From the NCBI GenBank assembly GCA_052386675.1, contig JBQTJX010000065.1, positions 1 through 12,463 on the forward strand: DNA of 12,463 nucleotides. The letters are read 5' to 3'. Made by a program: the position numbers and the translations under genes. The stretch is from RBG-16-66-20 sp052386675. GTDB lineage: Bacteria; Pseudomonadota; Gammaproteobacteria; Burkholderiales; SG8-39. This document shows, piece by piece, positions 5,688 to 11,177 of this stretch. Below the pieces are notes generated by a model that worked only from the letters and a program-made list of their open reading frames with translations, searched no databases and was not told where the DNA came from. The stretch's first letter is position 1. The number at the start of each line of letters is the position of its first letter.

Positions 5688-6563
5688 CTACTTGATCAGG
5701 CCCGCGCTGCGGCCCGCGGTCTCGAGGTCCTTGTAGTTCTCCGGCCGGGTCGCGATGTACTTCGTGGCCCGGTTGAGCGTAAGGATCTCCTTGCCCTCCG
5801 GGTTCGCCATCGACAGGTCGAGCAGGGCCCTGGTGAGGCGCTCGCGAAGCGCGGCGGGCATGTCGGCATGCACCGACCAGTTGTAGTTGTAGTACGGTGG
5901 CGTGGTGAAGAACACGTTCACCTTCGCGGTGTCGACCTTCTTCTCGTCCACGAACTTGCGCCAGACCGTGATGTCGAGTGCCGCCGCGTCGACGCGCCCG
6001 CTTACCACCGAGGCGATCGTGGCGTCGTGCGCGCCGGAGTAGGCGACGCGCCTGAAGTCCTTCTCCGGATCGATTTTCGCCTGCAGCAGGAAGCTGCGCG
6101 GCATCAGGTGCCCGGAGGTGCTCGATTGCGAGCCGAAGCTGACCTGCTTGCCTTTCAGGTCCGTCAGCGACTTGATGCCGGAGCTGGCCAGCGTGATGAA
6201 CACGGAGCGGAAGTTCGTATCTTCCTCGCGTTGCGCGATCGGCACGATCTTGCCGCCGGAGCGCAACTGCGCCTGCACGTGGGTGAAGCCGCCGAACCAG
6301 ACCACGTCCACCTGCTTGTTCACCAGCGCTTCCACTGCCGCCGGGTAGTCGTTGACGGGAGTGAATTCCACCTTCAATCCAAGCGTGCGCTCGAGGTACT
6401 TCGTGAGCGGGCCGAACTTGCGCACCTGCTCGGTGGCGGCTTCCTCGGGGATGGTGGTGACTTTCAGGACGGCCTGCTGCGCCAGGGCTGGAGCGGCGAA
6501 GAGCAGGGAGACGATGGACAGGGCGAGCGTGCGGACGAACGTGCGGACATGCGGTCGGAACAT
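5688..6563 (-). CDS. phnD: PhnD-like periplasmic binding protein (phosphonate/phosphite or selenate-type)
   Basis: 291 aa periplasmic binding protein, first gene of the importer operon. The start is ATG at 6563 with AAGGAGT 5 nt upstream. Residues 1-28 are a Sec signal peptide ending PALA before QQAVLKVTTIP. The PhnD fold is shown by the FGPLTKYLERTLGLKVEF block, the pocket segment VVWFGGFTHVQA (88-98), VSFGSQSSTSGHLMPR (141-156), SGAHDATIASV (176-186) and the C-terminal AGRSAGLIK. PhnD and PtxB proteins bind phosphonate, phosphite or related oxyanions. From memory, the SSTSGHLMPR, FFTTPPYYNYNWSV and QREEDTNF segments look more like the branch annotated as putative selenate ABC transporter binding protein than like E. 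coli PhnD. The family is sure, the substrate is not. No C-P lyase, phosphite dehydrogenase or selenium gene lies in the window to settle it. Confidence 0.92.
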   Translation of the reverse strand: MFRPHVRTFVRTLALSIVSLLFAAPALAQQAVLKVTTIPEEAATEQVRKFGPLTKYLERTLGLKVEFTPVNDYPAAVEALVNKQVDVVWFGGFTHVQAQLRSGGKIVPIAQREEDTNFRSVFITLASSGIKSLTDLKGKQVSFGSQSSTSGHLMPRSFLLQAKIDPEKDFRRVAYSGAHDATIASVVSGRVDAAALDITVWRKFVDEKKVDTAKVNVFFTTPPYYNYNWSVHADMPAALRERLTRALLDLSMANPEGKEILTLNRATKYIATRPENYKDLETAGRSAGLIK

Positions 6564-6768
6564 GGCGGACTCCTTGGGTTGGCGAAGCGTCTATCGGGCG
6601 CGGCGCGAAGCGCCGCTAAGGTAGCTGCGGGGTTGCGTGCAAAAGCCGAGCAGGGCGCGGCGGGTGCGGCAGGATCTGCGATCAATCATGGTTCCCTCCA
6701 AAGAAAATGCGATGCCAAAGCAGTCTACACTGCTGAGTCGCACGACATTCCCTGACCTGACAGCCGAT
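6564..6768. other. Divergent spacer, no gene identified
   Basis: This 205-bp gap separates the minus-strand importer operon from the plus-strand methyltransferase-like gene and must hold the importer promoter. Apart from the ribosome binding site AAGGAGT (6569-6575, minus) and the inverted repeat at 6600-6616, I find no clear paired -35/-10 boxes. The part from about 6688 to 6768 is open in the methyltransferase frame and could be an N-terminal extension if one of the alternative ATGs at 6688 or 6712 is used. Confidence 0.5.
6600..6616. repeat. Perfect inverted repeat in the phnD leader
   Basis: GCGGCGC and GCGCCGC flank a 3-nt GAA spacer, a 7-bp perfect hairpin about 37 bp upstream of the phnD-like start codon. 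In mRNA of the importer operon it would form a small stable stem in the leader. There is no U tract, so it is not an intrinsic terminator. It could be an operator half-site pair, an mRNA stabiliser or chance in GC-rich DNA. Confidence 0.45.
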
Positions 6769-7578
6769 ATGCATAGTGCGTTGATTCAATTCCTGATTGC
6801 CGTGCTCTCGGCGCTCGTGGTCCCGGGCGTGGCGCGCGCCCAGGTCACCACCGAGCAGGCCCCCTTCATCACCACGCCGCCGGAAGTCGTCGCGCGCATG
6901 CTCGCGCTCGCTGGCACCGGCACGCAGGATTTCGTGGTTGACCTGGGTTCCGGCGATGGCCGAATCGTGATCGCCGCCGCGCGCAACTTCGGCGCGCGTG
7001 GACTTGGCCTGGACATCGACGCGCGCCTTGTCGCCCTGTCGCGCGAGAACGCGCGCGCCGCGGGCGTCGCCGAGCGCGTCGCCTTCGAGCATCGCGACGT
7101 GCTGCAGGCCGACCTTTCCGGCGCCACGGTCGTGACCCTCTACCTGCTTCCTTCCATCATCGACCGCCTGCAGCCCAAGCTGCTCGATGAGCTGCGGCCC
7201 GGTTCGCGCATCGTTTCACACGCCTTCGCCATGGTCGGGTGGAAGCCCGACCGCATGGAGACCCTGCGCCTGGCGAAACGCCACGACGGCCAGGGCGACG
7301 AGAGCCGGGTGCTGCTCTGGGTGGTCCCGGCCACGGTGCGCGGCAGCTGGCGCGCGCGCGACTGGCGCCTGCGCATCTCGCAGAATTACCAGGAGATCGA
7401 ACTCGAGGGCGAGGCCTACGGCCGGCCGCTGGAGGTACGGCAGGCGAAGCTGGACGGGGCGGCGATCCGGTTCTCCTCCCCCGGGCTGGAATTCAGCGGC
7501 CGTGTCGAAGGCAAGCGTATCAGCGGGGAATTGCGCCGCGACGGCGTCGCGACCCCGCTTGAGCTGGTGCGCGACTAG
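6769..7578 (+). CDS. Class I SAM-dependent methyltransferase-like protein with predicted signal peptide
   Basis: 269 aa from the ATG at 6769. Residues 1-24 look like a Sec signal peptide: short polar start, hydrophobic LIQFLIAVLSALVVPG, and cleavage motif ARA before QVTTEQ. Then comes ITTPPEVVARMLALA and a Rossmann-type methyltransferase core with motif I VDLGSGDGR (57-65), acidic LDID (81-84) for the SAM ribose, and VVTLYLLPSI (121-130). The core resembles the small bacterial methyltransferases whose hallmark is a TPP-V-V-ML start. The last 80 or so residues (from about 190) are beta-rich, with no domain I recognise. ATGs at 6688 and 6712 would bury the signal sequence, and none of the three has a good ribosome binding site. 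SAM is not expected in the periplasm, so either the segment is a membrane anchor facing inward or the activity is not SAM transfer. Convergent with, and abutting, the TauD-like gene. Confidence 0.85.
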   Translation: MHSALIQFLIAVLSALVVPGVARAQVTTEQAPFITTPPEVVARMLALAGTGTQDFVVDLGSGDGRIVIAAARNFGARGLGLDIDARLVALSRENARAAGVAERVAFEHRDVLQADLSGATVVTLYLLPSIIDRLQPKLLDELRPGSRIVSHAFAMVGWKPDRMETLRLAKRHDGQGDESRVLLWVVPATVRGSWRARDWRLRISQNYQEIELEGEAYGRPLEVRQAKLDGAAIRFSSPGLEFSGRVEGKRISGELRRDGVATPLELVRD

Positions 7579-8643
7579 CTACACCGCCTCGAGCGGCACG
7601 GTGAAGCGCGTGCCCCGCACGACGATGCCGCCGCGGTCGCCCGGCGCCACGCCGCCGTAGCGCGCGGCGAAGGGCTCGGGCAGCGGCCGGCCCCCGGGCG
7701 GGGCGAGCCACAGGCGCAGCAGGTGCCGGTGGCGCTCCGTCTCCGGCCAGTTCTCGAAGTCGTTGCGCGAATGCAGGATCTGGTGGTTGTGCAGGAACTG
7801 CATGTCCCCGGGAAGGAACGCCATCGACAGGTGGATCGCCGGGTCGTTCACCAGCTCGTCCATCAGGTCCATGGCAGCGACCTGGTCCGCGGTGAGGCGC
7901 AGCGCCTCCGGGAACAGCTGCTGCGCCGACTCGATGTACTGGCGCACATAGATGCAGGTGAGGCGCGACTCGAACCAGTGGTAGACCGGCATGTCGAACC
8001 ACGGCTTCATGCCCTCGGGCACTTCGCCGCGGCGATCGGTGGGGAAGGGCAGGAAGAGGGCGGGCAGCAGGTCCGGGCGCCGCGCCAGGATTTCGTTGTA
8101 CACCGTCATCGAGCTGGCGAGAAAGCTCTCGCCGCCCGCTTTCGCCGTCTTCAGGCACAGCAGTCCCACGATGTCGACTGAATCGGTGTGGTATTCCAGG
8201 CGCCGGTTGGTCTGGTAGTAGCGGACCTTGGGATCGGCGATGTCCAGGCCCAGGTCCTTCACGTGCCCCAGCAGGTGGCCCTTGGCGTTCTGCGAGCGAG
8301 CGCGCCCGAGGTGCGCGCCGATGCCCATGTAGGCGATCGCCTGCTCCTCGCGGCTGTAGCGCTCCACCGGCAGCCCGCGCAGCATGAAGAAACCCCGGCC
8401 TTCCAGCAGGTCGCGCAGCAGGCCGCGCAGCGTGTCGCCGAAGCCATCCAGCGGGAAGCTGCCCGCGGAGATCTCCGCCAGCGGCCGGCCGGAGGACTTG
8501 AAGGCGCGCACGGCGGCATCGATCTCGGCCAACTCGCGCGCGCCAAGGCGATGCAGCCAGTCACCTTCGCGTTTCGCAAGATCGGGGCCGGTCCAGGCCG
8601 AGGGGCCGGCGACCGGGCCGGGGGGCATGCTAGGCTTGTTCAT
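7579..8643 (-). CDS. TauD/TfdA-family Fe(II)/2-oxoglutarate-dependent dioxygenase
   Basis: 354 aa cytoplasmic non-heme iron oxygenase. It couples oxidative decarboxylation of 2-oxoglutarate to hydroxylation of a substrate, often ending in C-S, C-O or C-N cleavage. The iron ligands are H152 and D154 in EYHTDSVD and H291 in NHQILHSRNDF, with R306 or R310 in RHRHLLRLWL the likely 2-oxoglutarate carboxylate ligand. All are present, so the enzyme should be active. The QTNRRLEYHTDS and GLLCLKTAKAGGES segments match the TauD/TfdA subgroup common in Burkholderiales, whose substrates are mostly unknown. The start is ATG at 8643 (MNKPSM); a second ATG lies five codons on and neither has a Shine-Dalgarno. 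The frame stays open to 9303, but that is a shadow of the divergent gene. It lies 30 bp from the Bug gene start and abuts the methyltransferase stop. True substrate unknown. Confidence 0.92.
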   Translation of the reverse strand: MNKPSMPPGPVAGPSAWTGPDLAKREGDWLHRLGARELAEIDAAVRAFKSSGRPLAEISAGSFPLDGFGDTLRGLLRDLLEGRGFFMLRGLPVERYSREEQAIAYMGIGAHLGRARSQNAKGHLLGHVKDLGLDIADPKVRYYQTNRRLEYHTDSVDIVGLLCLKTAKAGGESFLASSMTVYNEILARRPDLLPALFLPFPTDRRGEVPEGMKPWFDMPVYHWFESRLTCIYVRQYIESAQQLFPEALRLTADQVAAMDLMDELVNDPAIHLSMAFLPGDMQFLHNHQILHSRNDFENWPETERHRHLLRLWLAPPGGRPLPEPFAARYGGVAPGDRGGIVVRGTRFTVPLEAV

Positions 8644-8673
8644 CGTCGCTAGATTACCGGGAGGAAGACCGTG

Positions 8674-9636
8674 ATGCACAGGATCTGCGCGTTCGTTTCG
8701 ATGCTCATGTGCTGCGGCGCATACGCCCAAGGGTATCCATCCAAGCCCATCACCTTCATCATTCCCTTCGCCGCCGGCGGGGACTCCGACCTCTCGGGCC
8801 GCAACGTCGCCTCGCACGCGCAGAAGTACCTCAACAACCAGCCCATCGTCTCGATCAACCGCACCGGCGCCTCCGGCACCATCGGCGCGCAGGCGGTGCG
8901 CACGGCCGCCCCGGACGGCTACACCCTGCTGGTGGCGCGCATCGCCACCCATGCCATCGCCCCGGCGCTCGATTCCAGGGTGCCCTACAAGTGGAACGAG
9001 TTCACCATGCTGTCGCTGATCGAACTCAATCCGTTCATCTGCTACATCAAGGCCGACGCGCCCTGGAAAAACGCCGCCGAAGTGATCGCTTCGGCGCGCG
9101 CCTACCCTGGCAAGCTGAACTTCTCCACATCGGGCGTGGGCACCAGCCAGAACATGTCGGTGCAGTACTGGATGACGCTGGCCGGCCTCACCAAGGACCA
9201 CGCAGTGGGCATCCACTACAAGGGCGGCGGCGAGGTGACCACCGCGGTACTGGGCGGGCAGGTGCATTTCGCCTGCAACAACGCGCCCACCGTGATCCCG
9301 CACGTGAAGTCGGGCGCGCTGCGCGGCCTGTTCGTCACCCCGGAGAAGCTGGCCGAGTTGCCCAACGTGCCCAGCGCGACCGAGGCGGGCTTCCCGGACA
9401 TGAACAAGATCGTCGGCTGGACCGCGCTCATGGGCCCGCCGGGGATGCCGAAGGAGGCAGTGGACCGCTGGGTGGACACCTTCGCGAAGCTGGCGAAGGA
9501 TCCGGCCTGGCAGACGGGCAACGCCAGGATCGGTGGCATCGCCGCGATCCGCTCCCCGGCCGAGACCGAGAAGTTCGTCCGCGAGCAGTACGAGTTGTAC
9601 GAGAAGCTCGTGGCCCTGCTCGGCATCCGCCAGTAG
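8674..9636 (+). CDS. Bug/TctC-family periplasmic substrate-binding protein
   Basis: 320 aa periplasmic solute receptor of the tripartite tricarboxylate transporter (Bug) family. The signal peptide is residues 1-18 (MHRICAFVSM... ending AYA before QGYPSKPIT). Family blocks follow: ITFIIPFAAGGDSD (about 25-38), NRTGASGTIGA, AAPDGYTLL, GVGTSQN, HYKGGGEVTTAVLGGQV and the C-terminal GPPGMP. GGGAGG (8659-8664) serves as ribosome binding site for ATG 8674 (9 nt) or for the adjacent GTG 8671 (6 nt); I prefer ATG. Bug proteins bind carboxylates and other small organic molecules. No TctA/TctB membrane genes are in the window, so it is either an orphan receptor sharing membrane parts encoded elsewhere or a sensor component. 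The neighbours suggest an organic acid ligand, but the ligand cannot be read from sequence. Confidence 0.94.
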   Translation: MHRICAFVSMLMCCGAYAQGYPSKPITFIIPFAAGGDSDLSGRNVASHAQKYLNNQPIVSINRTGASGTIGAQAVRTAAPDGYTLLVARIATHAIAPALDSRVPYKWNEFTMLSLIELNPFICYIKADAPWKNAAEVIASARAYPGKLNFSTSGVGTSQNMSVQYWMTLAGLTKDHAVGIHYKGGGEVTTAVLGGQVHFACNNAPTVIPHVKSGALRGLFVTPEKLAELPNVPSATEAGFPDMNKIVGWTALMGPPGMPKEAVDRWVDTFAKLAKDPAWQTGNARIGGIAAIRSPAETEKFVREQYELYEKLVALLGIRQ

Positions 9637-9647
9637 TCCCCGTGGCC

Positions 9648-11177
9648 ATGCGAGGCGCCGACCTCGTCGCGCGCACGCTCGCCCTCGGGGGCGCGCGGCG
9701 CGTGTTCACGCTCTCGGGCAACCACATCATGTCGGTGTTCGATGCCGCGCTGGATGCCGGCCTGGCGCTCCTGCACGTGCGCCACGAGGCGGCCACGGTG
9801 CACATGGCCGATACCTGGGGGCGCCTCACCGGCGAGCCCGGCATCGCCCTGGTGACCGGAGGCCCGGGCCACGCCAACGCGGTCTCCGCGCTCTACACCG
9901 CGCTCGCCGCCGAATCGCCGCTGGTGCTGCTCTCCGGGCACGCGCCGCTGGAGGAACTGGGCCAGGGCGCGTTCCAGGAAATGGCGCAGGCGGAAATGGC
10001 CGCGCCGGCGGCGAAAGCCTCCTGGACCGTGCGCTCGGCCGCGACGCTGGGCGAGGACCTCGCGCGCGCCATGCGCATGGCGCGCTCAGGAAGGCCGGGA
10101 CCGGTGCACCTTTCGCTGCCCTCGGATTTGCTGGAAGGCAAGGCGGATGCGCCGCTGCCGGTGGCGGCCGATTTCCTGCCCGAGCCGCAGGGGCCGGATG
10201 CGGGCGCCATCGATGCCGCGCTGGACCATCTTGTCGCGGGCAAGGCGCCGCTCCTGATCGCGGGCCCGGCGATGGCTGGCGCGCGCGCGCGCCGGTTGCT
10301 CGCGCAGTTCGAGGACGCCACCGGCGTGCCCTGCCTCGTGATGGAGAGCCCGCGCGGGGTGAACGATCCGTGCCTTGGGCTGCTGGCCGAGGTTCTGGCG
10401 AAAGCCGATGCAGTGGTGCTCGCGGGCAAGCGGCGCGACTTCACGCTCAGGTTCGGGAAAGCCTTCGACCCGTCCTGCCGGGTGCTCGACGCCGAGGCCA
10501 TGACGCCGCAATGGCTGGAGCAGGCGGCGCGCAAGGGCTGGCAGAAGGGCGGCTGGCGCGACGAGGCGCGCGCCGCCCTCGCCTGGCGTCCCGCGGCGTG
10601 GAAGACGCTCGCCTCGCCAGCGGAAGGCCCGCTGCACCCGGTGGAAGTCGGGCGTGCAGTGCAGAAACTGCTCGATGCGGGGCCTTCGGTCCTGGTGTGC
10701 GACGGCGGCGAGTTCGGCCAGTGGGCGCAGGCCACGCTCAGCGCGCCACATCGCGTCATCAACGGTGTCGCGGGTTCCATCGGTTCGGCGCTGCCGTTCG
10801 CGGCGGCGGCCAAGCTCGCGGTGCCGGAGGCGAACGTGGTCGCCCTGCTGGGCGACGGCACCTTCGGCTTTCATTCCTCGGAATTCGATACCGCGGTGCG
10901 CGGCGACATCGCCTTCGTCGCGGTGGTCGGCAACGACTCGGCCTGGAACGCGGAGCACCAGATCCAGCTGCGCAGCTACGGCGCGGCTCGCGCGCACGGC
11001 TGCCTGCTGCTGCCGACGCGCTACGACCGCGTGGCCGAGGCCTTCGGCGCGCACGGCGAGCATGTCGCAAAGCCGGAAGAACTGGCGCCTGCGCTCGAGC
11101 GCGCCACGCTAGCCGGCCGCGCTGCCTGCGTGGACATCGCCCTGCAGCGGCTGCCGGCCCCGACTTTCAAACGCTAG
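9648..11177 (+). CDS. Thiamine-diphosphate-dependent enzyme, acetolactate synthase-like
   Basis: 509 aa single-chain TPP enzyme with the PYR-central-PP domain order of the acetolactate synthase / benzoylformate decarboxylase superfamily. The N-terminal VRHEAATVHMAD holds the activating Glu (residue 47), followed by VTGGPGHANAVSAL (69-82) and GAFQEMAQ, close to the ALS GxxQE motif. The PP domain carries GDGTFGF (402-408) and VGNDSAWNAEHQIQ, with Asp 403 and Asn 429 as metal ligands. It starts 11 bp after the Bug gene stop, at ATG 9648 or GTG 9642; no ribosome binding site is clear, so it may be translated by coupling. It is shorter than housekeeping ALS (about 550-570 aa) and has no ilvN-like small subunit beside it, so it is more likely a decarboxylase, lyase or carboligase for a catabolic 2-oxo or 2-hydroxy acid. 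Its stop shares CTAG with the convergent flavoprotein. Confidence 0.9.
   Translation: MRGADLVARTLALGGARRVFTLSGNHIMSVFDAALDAGLALLHVRHEAATVHMADTWGRLTGEPGIALVTGGPGHANAVSALYTALAAESPLVLLSGHAPLEELGQGAFQEMAQAEMAAPAAKASWTVRSAATLGEDLARAMRMARSGRPGPVHLSLPSDLLEGKADAPLPVAADFLPEPQGPDAGAIDAALDHLVAGKAPLLIAGPAMAGARARRLLAQFEDATGVPCLVMESPRGVNDPCLGLLAEVLAKADAVVLAGKRRDFTLRFGKAFDPSCRVLDAEAMTPQWLEQAARKGWQKGGWRDEARAALAWRPAAWKTLASPAEGPLHPVEVGRAVQKLLDAGPSVLVCDGGEFGQWAQATLSAPHRVINGVAGSIGSALPFAAAAKLAVPEANVVALLGDGTFGFHSSEFDTAVRGDIAFVAVVGNDSAWNAEHQIQLRSYGAARAHGCLLLPTRYDRVAEAFGAHGEHVAKPEELAPALERATLAGRAACVDIALQRLPAPTFKR

Noticed and set aside
4333..5736. 467-codon open frame on the plus strand
   Set aside because: It runs antisense through the PhnC and PhnE genes, which have full motif sets. 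The translation is Arg/Ala/Gly-rich with no domain, as expected of a shadow frame in GC-rich DNA.
8644..9303. Upstream extension of the TauD frame by 220 codons
   Set aside because: It is antisense to the Bug gene. TauD homologues begin near the ATG at 8643, and the extra sequence has no family match.
8709..9647. Long N-terminal extension of the TPP enzyme frame
   Set aside because: Overlaps the Bug gene in another frame. ALS-like proteins start with the MRGADLVARTL-type block, which fits ATG 9648.
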